Of a DNA stretch of 64,000 bases, positions 53,901 to 61,857 are shown piece by piece. How positions within the stretch are numbered: the first letter of the stretch is position 1; the number at the start of each line of letters is the position of its first letter. This stretch comes from Syngnathus acus (Eukaryota; Chordata; Actinopteri; Syngnathiformes; Syngnathidae), in assembly GCF_901709675.1 (NCBI RefSeq), contig NC_051088.1, positions 20,436,693 to 20,500,692 of the forward strand. Reading direction: 5' to 3'. The notes under the pieces were generated by a model. That model was not told the origin of the DNA, searched no databases, and saw nothing but the letters and a program-made list of their open reading frames with translations. A program made the translations under genes and the position numbers.

Positions 53901-56900
53901 GGATTTCAAAACGGCAAAAGTCTGCAACTAAACACCCATTCTTCTGTCATCATTCCATCGTCCTTACTCATAAAACAATTGTTTCTCTGCCCACTTTCGT
54001 TGTCGTCGAAAAGGGCTTCCAGGATTGGTCTGTCCCTCCGTGCATCCTCGGTCTGGGGGTACATTTAGTTTTTTTATTTAGTTTTTTAATTTATCATTTT
54101 TACCTGGTTTTGTAAAACTTTCGTGGTCTCATGTGACACTCCTAAATTTCATTTGAGTTATTATGATTACAATGATTATTTGAAATTTAATGTCATAATC
54201 TTAATCGTTCCTCTCTCTGTTCTTGTCTTGCAGTGGAAGGATGCACGGATTGGTCCGTGGACTATCTGAAATACAAGGTGCTCCTGGGTGAACCTGTTCG
54301 GATTAAGTGTGCTTTATTCTATGGATATATACGTGCCAACTACACACATGCTCAGAGCTCAGGACTCAGTCTCATGTGGTACAAAAGTGCCGGACATGGC
54401 GATTTCGAGGAGCCCATCAGTTTTGATGGCACACGAATGAGCAAGGAGGAGGATGCAATATGGTTTCGACCAGCCGAGCTAGACGACGTGGGATACTATT
54501 CCTGTGTATTAAGGTACAGCCTATATTGTCACACCTATATAAATGCAACTCGGTTGTAAATGTACTGTACACAAGTTTCCTGATTTCTAATAAGTGGTAC
54601 TGTGAAAGTTTTGGATATTAGCATTCAACGTCATGTGCACCTTCACTGCGGTACTGGCCATGAATAGACACAGGCAGTCTTGATCCACTTCTCTATTCAC
54701 TAACATTGGCAGCATTTAGAGATCGATGCACATGGTAGGGGTGGCTCGCACTGGTTAGCACGTTCGCCTCACAGTTGGGAGGGTGCGGGTTTGATTCCAC
54801 CTCCGGTGAGTGAGTGTTTGTGTATACTTAAAATGTGACCTTTTGGGGAAAAAGAAGAATTCCTGCAAAAACAATATGCATCTCGCAACGGTTGCTGCTC
54901 GGGCCCTAAAAAAAGAAAACAACACTGTGGCAGCAACAAGTGAAGGTTGGTGTTGTTTTGGGATATTTAAATCCTCTAAGCTGATTTCTCTCGACTCTAT
55001 GATTGCAACACTTTGTTGTATGATGCAATCATTGATATATCATAAGTCGACAACAAATGGCCGCCCCCTGATGGAAAAAAAAACGAGTGGATTTTGCTGC
55101 TGCTTGCTATTCCACAAATGCAATATTAATCAGAATACCATGTTTAGACTCGTGGGGGCGCATACATATTATTGTAAAGACCTTATTTCAAATTACTTCC
55201 CCTTTTTATTGAAATTTTCACTTTGTTGACATAAACAGAGTAATGTGGAGGACACACACATGATGTTGATGTGTTTATCTCAAACATGAACTGTACAAGG
55301 TCACTTCCTATACCTACAGTATACTACAGTGGCACAAAGATCACAAATGTTTTGTGTGTCTTCACATGTTGCATTTCCTGTTGTGTCACTGCCATGCTTA
55401 GACTTATTGGTGACTTGCAATCAATGCATGGATGTTGTGGCTTGTCTTCTTTGTAGGTATTACATCACTTTGTCCAACTTCTAAACAAGGTGCACATGTA
55501 CATTCACATGCACACCTCTTGTCACATTTTGTGTGTGCTCAGATGCATTTAATCAAGGGCTTATCATACACTACCATGTGCATGCACAACATCCCGGTTC
55601 TGTGCTCTCACAAGACCAGCTGCAACTGACAGGAACTTCACAAGCCTCCAACACACAGCATTTACACACAGCATGCACACTTGAAATTCTGAGCATGCAT
55701 GCTTGTCTCCTTTGCTCTTTTGCACTCACACCTTCCCACATACACATGCGCACACTTACTATATGCACTTATGCACAAACACACACGCACAGATCCGTTG
55801 CCACGTTACAAGAGAGCGCTCATGTCATGTATAGTAAAAGAACGCAGAGCAGATGAGCGGTGCAGTATGTCAAATTGAGGTCAGCACTCAGCTGTTTCAG
55901 ATGTTATACCCCCAGGAAGATTGTCATATGCGAAGCAAAACCATCTGCAAGAGCAAAATGTGTCTCGTAATGCAGAGGCACACACACACACACACACACA
56001 CACATAGACACGTTTACGCACGCAGACATACATACACCCACGCACACACACACATGCTGTTTATTGTAACTATGCTACAAAAGTGACAATTATATTATTA
56101 GCATCAGAAAACTTTGCTGTGCATCAGGATGCCCCTTTCAGAATTTATTCATTAACATTATTCATTAACCATCGTGAAAACGTTAGAGCCATCAAAACGC
56201 ATGTGTTTAGTCTTCGTGGAGAATTCGTTGATAAAAACTTTTTTTTGTACTGAGATTAAATTCAGGACAAAATACAATAAAGATACAGTTTAGAATGTGA
56301 TTTTCTTTTGCTTCCTAGAATTTTTTAAACTTTAACCCTTACATTCCTGTTTTTTGTGTGTGACCCTGTCTGATTTAAGTGCTTGCTGAGCCTGCAGATG
56401 TGATTGGATCGTGAAATGTTGGGCAATATTCAAATCTCCAGAAACTTTTGTTTTGAACGGTGTATCAGATGACCGGGGCAAGTCATCACAAGGTGGCGCA
56501 AACTCTATAAAAAACAGCTCACGCCCAAAGTCAGCTGGGATAGGCTTCAGTGCACTTGCCACCTTAATGAGGACAAGCAGTATAGGAAATGGATGGATGG
56601 TTTCATGCTAAAGAAACATCTGTGGCTATTTCTTTGCTGATAGAGAAGTCATGCCACAAAAGCACGTTCTGTCATTTACTGACCTAAATCCAATAAAGAC
56701 TTTTTGAATGACTTTTCAAATCTTCTTGCTAAAATAATGCTGATAAAGGAAGGTTTTAATATTCATATTTGCTCTCCTGAAAAATCAGTTAACAAAGATT
56801 TTTAAATTCTTATCCACTCCTTTAATTTTGTGCAGTTTGTGACTGGCCTTATACATGAACAAGGATGTACTTTAGACGTGGTTGCTGTGTGTCAAATTTG

Positions 56901-59900
56901 AAAGTCTTGGACACCCATTTGATTAACGATTTCTTTTTATGTCTCCTTTTATTGTGCTGCTGTTAAATCTGCCGCAGAAGTCACATTTTTAACCCTCTCA
57001 CTGTTGTTGTTTCTCTGATGCGTTTGATGAGAAGTCAGCTCATGGTTCCACTCATCCTGCCCTACTAAACTCAAACTGGTGGCTCCATTAAAAACTGTGC
57101 GGTCAAAAAAACGGACCCGAGCCCGAGTTTACTGACAGAACTTTCACAGCTAAACAGAATTCCCGCAAAGCTGAAAGGGGAAAAAAGATAAGCTTCCAGT
57201 CTCTTACCTAATCTTGAAAGACTGCTGGCGCTACAACCAGTGTACTGTTGAGGAGGCCAAAATAGAATATTAGTTCAAACTAATTGAGTTTAACCATCAA
57301 AATATGACAGTGGCAACAATATGAAGTGTGGAAAACGCAGAGGGTATGACTGTGGTAACACATGAAGTTTGGGAAACTCTGAGGGTCTATTTTCGTGTCG
57401 TGTCAATGTGGGTGGCAATGTGGAGCACTTTTTTAAGCGTCTGTCTCACAGTTTCGATTCTGCCTACCATGCATGTCTTTGGATTGTAGAAGAAAACCAG
57501 AATACCAGGTGGAAACCCATGCAGGCAGGGATCGAACCCTGCACTTCTGAACTGTAAAAAGGAAATGCCACCGTGCTGCCCTGTATTAATATTTACCTAG
57601 TATGTATGTATTATATACATACATAGTGAATATAACCAGAATCGTGCCCACGTTCTATGTCTTTCACGGTTGTTGGTGTTTTGAGTGTTTTTCTACACAA
57701 ACAGTTGCATACTCTCGGGTAGCTGGAGCCAAAAACTTCTGAGTCTCTATTTTGTAGGATTTTATCAAGAGCATGATGGAAACAAAATTGCATTGCGGCA
57801 AACAAAATACCTAAGGAATCTAATTGTAGACTTTTACGTATTGACCATGCAAAATTCACAGTTTTTGTGAAATCTAGGCTGAGACTAAAAACTCTATAAC
57901 TTGACATAAAATGTGAGCAGGTGTGATGATACAGCTCAGTCTCGATTTTACTTGGAATTTGGGGTCCAGAATTTGGGAATCACGTTTACCCCGAAAGCGC
58001 ATTATTTAGAAAGTCCTGGAAGGGGAAAAAAAAAAATTAAAGTCATGCAATCAAGTGTTTTGGAAAATTGCAGTAGGGAAATACGTACTAAGATCGTGAT
58101 AATGTGTTTGCATTTAGGCAGTAACATCAATGTTCTGGGTGAAAATTAATAGGATATAATTCACCATCTCGTAGTTGTTTTGGATACCAACTGAAACACT
58201 TTCTGACAGGGGACTCTGCAAGACAGTCACAATATATTTGGGTCTGCCATGTCAGACTGGTATCTTCCCCCACCATGGAATTCAACACGCTACCTGGGAG
58301 TGATTGATTGACAGCTCCATCCTTCGTTTCATTCAAGTGTCAAAGACATACAGCCACAAGTCCAATGACAAGCCCACAAAGTTAACCATCAAACTGTGGC
58401 CAAAGAGTTTCCTTGACTCAAGTGCACGTAAAGGAAACTCCTATGTTTAAACATGGTATTTGTTATGGACAATTCATGGCGAGAAGAGAAATCTAATTCC
58501 AGAACTCTGCTTGGGGTCTAGTTGGCAGGTTGAAATGAAGACTATCAAATTACTGCCGCCAATTCAAATTCACGCGGTCCTTGAATCAAGCCTTCATATC
58601 TGACCTTTGTTTCCTTTGTTTTGTTTGCAACGGGCCCTGAGCAACGACTACTTCGGAGAAAAAGAATGACACAGTGAATCTGTGTGCTCTCTTACTTTCA
58701 GTGCGGCTACCTTAAAATGAGGCTGCTATGTTTTATCTGCTTCATTATTTTTATAAAGTCATTAAAAGCACTGTACTACTTATAATTTAATAATAAATAA
58801 AATTAAAATAAACTCCCTAAATTGTGTATCCTTACATCATTTAGTGTGCTTTTACTAAACTTGCAGAGTATTGAATCCCGAGTCCTCTACTTGCCCTACA
58901 CAGTCACTGTCAGCCTGACAACTATCACGATTGATGTATGCAGGATGTGATCTAACGTTGCCATGACATTGGATATCTCCTACAGTGTGACACATTTGAC
59001 GGGCGCACTCACCTGCCACGGTATTGTCTAGCTTGTTATCATCGTATCTCCAGGACATGCCACATAGGCCTCCAAGAACACTGAGTGCTTGGGGCACAGG
59101 GTGCAGTTGAGCCTGGCGTTGCATTGTCTCAATTGCCTTCCTGATATGACACTGAGTAACTCATCCAAATATCACCTGGCTCAAAAGGCACCAAGATGGA
59201 TGTGAAATGTGGGAAAGACAATGAAGGACAAAATGCTGGCCCGCTCCTTTGCTCATTCATGCAGAGCAGATGACACCTAATTGCCCCTCCACTTCCAAAA
59301 AGGAAGCCCGGAGACCCATGGGATCCTATTTGTACAGTAGACCATCTGCTGAAAGTATGTCTGGAATAATCTCCACATCATGTTTGATTTGCACATGGCC
59401 ACCATGCAAAAACACAATTACCAAGTGTTGGGCTCTGACTACGTCCAAGATTTTTTGCCATCACTGTCGACCAGTCTGCTAATCCGCCAAGCAGCTAATG
59501 CCACACAATTATGTAAGGATTTGCCATGTTTGTAATTGTTTTTGGTTCAGCTCAATTTCTGCGATGAGCTTTGAGAGTTTACCAATGAGATTTTGCTAAA
59601 CACTGTCAGTTTGTTTTGTGTTTGAACCATGAGGGATTTGCTGCTTGCAGCTTGCTTTATTGCTTATTAGCAGGTTTAGGCAAAGACGAATGGGGCTTCA
59701 ATTGATCCATTGATCAGTAGGGATTCACATTTGTCTTTGGTCCCTTCCTTGACACAGCAACTATAGTATCGAGTTGATTCAGAGTTTCTGTTGAGTTACT
59801 CAGGCAACAGATGTAATCTTGAAATCACTGTTTTCTTAACTTTACCATCTTGGGATTCCTGCAAATGTTTAACATTTTTCTCAATGAAGGCCTAAGATCA

Positions 59901-61857
59901 TGATTGCCTAAACATATAAACATTTCTTATATGAGTTACTGAAAATTGAAATTCTCACTGTTTGCGCTGAAAAATAATTTGTTATAATTCATTTTTCAGG
60001 AACTCCACCTACTGCATGAAGGTGTCCATGTCTCTCACGGTGGCAGAAAATGACACAGACCTCTGTTACAACTCCAAGATGAAGTTTTTTGAGAAGGCAG
60101 AGCTAAGTAAAAGCAAAGACATTACCTGCACAGGCATCGAAGATTATATCCAGCCAGGAGCGGAGCCCCAGATTGTCTGGTACAAGGTAGAATAAAGTCT
60201 TTCTCTTCGATTCACTGTAATTTTCTAAGGGAAGCCTCCCGTCTATACAAAGCCATATAGAATGCAACCTGCACAAAAGAATCACTGTTGGAGGTGGGGG
60301 TTCTGCGAGAAATATGGTTTGATCCCCCATGCGCCAGCCCAGATAATTGACTTTTGGGTATTTTTTCTATATTACTCCGGGAATTTATTTCCACATTTTT
60401 ACCGATCACCCAAAGGGAACATATAATGAAAGCTTTTTTAAAGAATACTTTAAGACTTTTTCAGGTTTGTAAAAAAAAAAAAAATGCTTTAGTTTTGCGG
60501 GGCCCCTGGGATATCATGGGCCACCTTATATAAAAAAGACAACAGTGTTGAAAAAAGTCGATAAATGAATCCATTGGGGAATTGAATAGACTGCTTAGTT
60601 CCCCATTAAAGGAAGGATACTTAATTAAGCATTATCACAGTTGAAAAAGCTCCCAGGTGGCTTCATAACATGTCTCTTAATGCTTTTGTCAAAATTCCCC
60701 AAGGATAAAGATTTTCAACAATTTTAATCCAAGGTCAAAATGACTCATTTTACAAAATGAGCCATTGCTCACCTCGCCCTCTCATGAGTGGTGTGATGCG
60801 AAGGAAGGCCTCAGCTACCATGACGACAAGAGGCACAGCTATTGTGGATGGCAACCTGGTGAGACCTAAACAAGGGTCTAAAAACAAGAGCATTCAAGGT
60901 TTTGAATACTTTGTGAATAATTTGTGGATCCATTCTACTGCTTGAGCTCAGAGTGCAAAGCAATGAGAAAGGTTCTTCTGTATATTAATTTACACCGTTA
61001 CGACACTAACGAATAAAACCTTTCTTTCTGCTTTGTAATTCAGCTCAAATGATTTCAACCACGACTCAGCCTCTTTTTTTCTCCCTCTTTGCTTGTGTCA
61101 TGCTCGCACCTTGCATAATGCCACTTATGCATAGTCAATTACCAACGATGAGATGAGCTCTAACACTTTATTTTTGTTTTTCACCCAAGCTACCCAGTAA
61201 CAGCTCTTTTGACAGCTAAAGACACAAACGCTCACAAGCTAATTGTGGACAACCTGACAATTGTCACAACCTGGAACGGCACTTTGAACACGATGCCACG
61301 CTGCTCTATCTGCAGCGACTGTACTGTCGATGGATTGGCCAGATGTTCCCACACCTTTTCCTATACCACGTCCAACAAATGAGCCACACTAGGCAGCCAC
61401 ATCACTTGTTCGGCTTCCCAGTGAATGTGATTAAAGTAGAGGATAATGGCAGAGGGTGTTCAAGCCTCCAGTTATTGGCTGTTCTTTTTATGTCTGAAGT
61501 CCAAAGCCAAAGTCCACAGTGCCCCACATTTTCTTTTGCTTCTGGTGTTTCAGTGGCCCCAAATTGTAGGGTGCTAAAAGTACAAAATGTTTTGATTAAA
61601 GTACATTAAATTGCTTGATTATTGATTACAATCAAGTGGGATTAAATTAAATTCAAAAGTGAGTCATCATCCTCAAAATGTCTTCCGTCTGCTTTCAACA
61701 TAGGAGTGTGTGCCTAAACAATGGAGACAAACAATCGAGAGGAGGAGGGACACCCTCTCCATCAAGGAAGTTCAAGAAGATGACTTTGGGAATTACACTT
61801 GTGAATTACAGTTTGGAAACTTTGTAGTGCGGAGGACCACTGAACTGTCTGTCACGG
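26725..61857 (+). CDS. il1rapl1: IL1RAPL-family synaptic receptor, 5' part of gene (4 coding exons, spliced)
   Basis: Spliced coding sequence is 26725-26806, 54234-54513, 60000-60186 and 61704-61857: 703 nt, 234 codons plus one base, no internal stop. All junctions have GT/AG sites and agreeing phases (1, 2, 0, then 1 at the open end). The product starts with a signal peptide and continues through Ig domains 1 and 2. The cysteines at 31, 53, 118, 126, 143, 164, 185 and 216 fit the usual pairs of this family (31-126, 53-118, 143-185, 164-216). N-glycosylation sequons lie at N63, N122, N138 and N213. The family comprises single-pass neuronal receptors with three Ig domains and a cytoplasmic TIR domain; they bind presynaptic PTP-delta and promote synapse formation. 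From memory of the human proteins, Ig1 (GDFEEPI, IWFRP) and CYNSKMK favour IL1RAPL1, while [20 protein letters not shown] matches IL1RAPL2. The family call is secure; the paralogue is less so. Ig3, transmembrane and TIR exons are outside the window. Confidence 0.93.
26807..30265. other. Intron 2, first part: no gene seen
   Basis: AT-rich intron. At 28773-28800 a reversed LINE-tail-like CTTTATTGTCACATG patch is seen. A T/A-rich run is at 27440-27457. No splice-flanked conserved frame. Confidence 0.5.
30266..30386 (+). mobile_element. Interspersed repeat, + copy, identical to the one at 35476
   Basis: It begins with four CAAGT units, then TTTATTTGTATAGCCCTAAA and CACAAGCAGTCTCAAAGGGC. This is a very common teleost interspersed repeat, of a non-autonomous SINE or MITE type. 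All 121 bases are identical to the reverse complement of 35476-35596. It lies in intron 2. Confidence 0.85.
30504..30566. repeat. A-rich CAAA repeat with short (AT)n end
   Basis: Irregular ACAAACAAAAA units end in an (AT)n run at 30552-30566. Simple low-complexity sequence. Confidence 0.85.
30567..35439. other. Intron 2, continued: no gene seen
   Basis: A patch at 30895-30960 contains ATATGCAAATGATGGATTAG (octamer and homeodomain-like sites) and looks CNE-like. No repeat family was recognised in the remainder; the frames are short. Confidence 0.45.
35440..35596 (-). mobile_element. Interspersed repeat, minus copy, inverted relative to 30266
   Basis: 35476-35596 is the exact reverse complement of 30266-30386. 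Left of it, the AAGGAAAAACTCATAAAGAT-type extension (read on the minus strand) continues to about 35440, which is usual for longer copies of this family. Two copies in opposite orientation 5.1 kb apart could pair within the intron 2 transcript. Confidence 0.85.
35597..39295. other. Intron 2, continued: homopolymers and CNE-like stretches
   Basis: T8A22 lies at 36154-36183 and C16 at 37438-37453. A two-copy CTCCCAAATTG repeat is at 36842-36864. Patches 36575-36700 (with ATATGCAAATTAA) and 37200-37420 (with GATTAATTAGCATATTTAAT) are rich in homeodomain/POU-like sites and free of known repeats. No gene. Confidence 0.45.
39296..39405 (+). mobile_element. tRNA-derived SINE fragment
   Basis: The tRNA-like head part GTCCGACTCACAGTTCGGAG then GGTGCGGGTTGGATTCC (B-box-like) joins the body CACCTCCGGCCCTCCCTGTG...TTCTCCCCGTGCCTG. 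It links the head seen at 54737 to the body seen at 5866. It is truncated after the CTCCGG segment. Confidence 0.75.
39406..40872. other. Intron 2, continued: no gene seen
   Basis: Short overlapping frames on both strands at 39532-40170 show no recognised domain. No repeat was recognised. Confidence 0.45.
40873..41010 (-). mobile_element. 3' end of a non-LTR retrotransposon, minus strand
   Basis: Reading from position 40873, TTAACCTTTATTAGTCCCTC followed by AATAGGGAAATTTGCATC is the reverse complement of the LINE tail type 'aaatttccc...gggactaataaagg'. A/G-rich UTR-like sequence continues to about 41010. It belongs to the same broad tail type as 13398-13432. Confidence 0.55.
41690..42062 (+). 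mobile_element. 3' end of an L2/CR1-like LINE
   Basis: One frame reads [20 protein letters not shown] followed by MNTK, a conserved C-terminal motif (NSFFPxAIRLxN) of L2/CR1-type reverse-transcriptase proteins. A 3' UTR then ends in GACAATGGCAATAAAATTCA. Frameshifts upstream show the copy is dead. It is 5'-truncated. Confidence 0.72.
42063..43795. other. Intron 2, continued: no gene; CNE-like stretch
   Basis: 42290-42500 contains AATTATCTGG, TTTGCTAATTATC and ATTATATGCAAATGCG and no known repeat, and looks like a conserved non-coding element. At 42703-42750 is a TTTATTTATATAGTGCATTA motif of the kind found in teleost interspersed repeats. No gene. Confidence 0.4.
43796..43920 (-). mobile_element. 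3' end of a non-LTR retrotransposon, minus strand
   Basis: TTCATTTCATTTCCGTTTAT then TTCATTCATTGTC, followed by a segment ending TTTGCCCCTTTTTTCCTCAG, is the reverse of a common fish LINE end (AATGAATGAAATAAACGGAA on the minus strand). Confidence 0.6.
43921..45628. other. Intron 2, continued: no gene seen
   Basis: No recognised repeat. 45105-45260, with CTTTAATTATCATTCTGTTG and GACATGCAAATTCCC, is CNE-like in composition only. The open frames are short. Confidence 0.4.
45629..45720 (-). mobile_element. Decayed end of a hAT-type MITE
   Basis: GGCCAGAATCGGCCCGCCAC then ATCATTTAATGTGGTCCTCA matches the same terminal sequence as 14768-14880 and the right end of 15566-15895 in reverse complement. 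The outer terminal repeat is lost. Confidence 0.55.
45721..47469. other. Intron 2, continued: no gene seen
   Basis: 46920-47330 is less AT-rich than its surroundings and holds several overlapping frames (for example 47121-47303 on + and 47021-47236 on minus) with no recognised domain. A triple GGTAGAT repeat is at 47328-47350. Otherwise A/T-rich. Confidence 0.4.
47470..47560 (+). mobile_element. Diverged SINE 3' part
   Basis: GACCCAAAATCTGTTAGGAT, then TGGCTTTAGTGCACCAGTGA and CCCTAATGATGACAAGC, is a diverged form of the repeat end seen at 56500-56600 (CCCAAAGTCAGCTGGGATAG...AATGAGGACAAGC). Confidence 0.5.
47904..48015. repeat. (AT)n microsatellite
   Basis: (AT) dinucleotides run 47904-47951, then continue with CAC, GCG and GTA interruptions to 48015. 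Tyr/Ile repeat frames across it are not genes. Confidence 0.97.
48016..49291. other. Intron 2, continued: no gene; SINE tail
   Basis: A short SINE/LINE tail with ACGACCCTCATGTGG and GAATGGATGGATGG lies at 48865-48900. Nothing else recognised. Confidence 0.45.
49292..49610 (-). mobile_element. 3' part of a non-LTR retrotransposon, minus strand
   Basis: AAAGTCAAAAAGTCAAAGTC then TGCTTTATTGTCAATTTCTT and CCCACTATCCCACGGTGACA is the reverse of a frequent fish repeat ending in 'gacaataaagcagactttgac'. A/T-rich UTR-like sequence (AATAAATAA units) extends to about 49610. Confidence 0.7.
49611..54233. other. Intron 2, last part: no gene seen
   Basis: (GT)n-rich patches lie at 50321-50352 and 50563-50594, the latter with GCGCGC alternation. 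The longest frames (132 codons at 51139-51537; 137 codons at 53081-53494) have no recognised domain. A pyrimidine-rich tract leads into the exon 3 acceptor at 54233. Confidence 0.5.
54234..54513 (+). CDS. il1rapl1: il1rapl1 exon 3: N-terminal Ig domain 1
   Basis: A 280-nt exon with acceptor TCTTGTCTTGCAG and donor GTACAG at 54514. It encodes residues 28-121, both end codons being split. It begins [10 protein letters not shown] and holds the core of Ig1: C31, the B-strand cysteine C53 in [16 protein letters not shown], the core Trp in LMWYK (W76), and the F-strand motif DDVGYYSC (C118). N63-Y-T is a glycosylation sequon. The [19 protein letters not shown] stretch and IWFRP are close to human IL1RAPL1 as I remember it, and less like IL1RAPL2, which is shorter at this loop. 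Ig1 is part of the PTP-delta binding surface in the family. The open frame runs a few codons past the donor to a stop at 54557-54559; that is intron sequence, not coding. The exon is by far the longest conserved Ig-like reading frame in the window. Confidence 0.95.
54737..54808 (+). mobile_element. tRNA-derived SINE head
   Basis: GGTGGCTCGCACTGGTTAGC (A-box region) and GTGCGGGTTTGATTCCACCT (B-box GGTTTGATTCC) at pol III spacing form the 5' head of the family seen at 39296 and 57470. The body is missing after CACCTCCGG. It lies in intron 3. Confidence 0.75.
54809..56469. other. Intron 3: CA-rich microsatellite region, no gene
   Basis: A pure (CA)n run lies at 55979-56003. CA/CG-containing variants stretch over 55740-55800 and 56005-56055. 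The frames here (for example 139 codons at 54810-55229) show no recognised domain. Confidence 0.55.
56470..56602 (+). mobile_element. SINE/LINE-type repeat 3' end
   Basis: CCCAAAGTCAGCTGGGATAG, then GCTTCAGTGCACTTGCCACC, TTAATGAGGACAAGC and an AAATGGATGGATGG tail. This is a classic teleost repeat end. It is partly diverged. Confidence 0.72.
57470..57590 (-). mobile_element. tRNA-derived SINE, minus strand
   Basis: Read on the minus strand: GGGCAGCACGGTGGC (A-box region), then AGGGTTCGATCCCTGCC (perfect B box GGTTCGATCCC), then GGGTTTCCACCTGGTATTCT and ATCCAAAGACATGCATG. It ends near 57470. A tRNA fold is not supported, so it is a SINE. Confidence 0.7.
57591..59999. other. Intron 3, last part: no gene seen
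   Basis: No recognised repeat or conserved frame. It ends in the pyrimidine-rich acceptor tract before 60000. Confidence 0.5.
60000..60186 (+). CDS. il1rapl1: il1rapl1 exon 4: end of Ig1 and start of Ig2
   Basis: A 187-nt exon. The acceptor is TTCATTTTTCAG at 59999 and the donor is GTAGAA at 60187. The phase-2 entry completes Arg121 (AG/G), and the exon ends in phase 0 after WYK. It encodes residues 122-183: [18 protein letters not shown] closes Ig1 (C126, which should pair with C31), and [20 protein letters not shown] with DITC starts Ig2 (C143 and C164). Sequons are N122-S-T and N138-D-T. The last codons, QIVWYK, carry the core Trp of Ig2. The frame is too short and begins without ATG, so exon prediction from start codons would miss it; the splice sites and the family match define it. 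Confidence 0.94.
60187..61703. other. Intron 4: no gene seen
   Basis: A 1.5-kb intron with an A-run at 60471-60484 and otherwise unremarkable sequence. A T-rich stretch is near 61071-61090. Confidence 0.6.
61704..61857 (+). CDS. il1rapl1: il1rapl1 exon 5: second half of Ig2
   Basis: A 154-nt exon. The acceptor is TGCTTTCAACATAG at 61703 and the donor is GTAAGG at 61858. Entry is phase 0, exit phase 1. It encodes residues 184-234, from [17 protein letters not shown] to [12 protein letters not shown]185 should pair with C143, and C216 in the F-strand motif DDFGNYTC pairs with C164. N213-Y-T is a sequon. [10 protein letters not shown] is the conserved end of Ig2 before the Ig3 linker, which in human proteins begins the next exon. 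No Ig3 exon was found in the remaining 2.1 kb. The reading frame stays open for 37 codons into the intron (see findings). Confidence 0.94.

Noticed and set aside
57470-57590. Possible tRNA gene, because of a perfect B box
   Set aside because: No acceptor stem or anticodon arm pairing, and the sequence continues into a SINE body. The same applies to 15420-15557 and 54737-54808.
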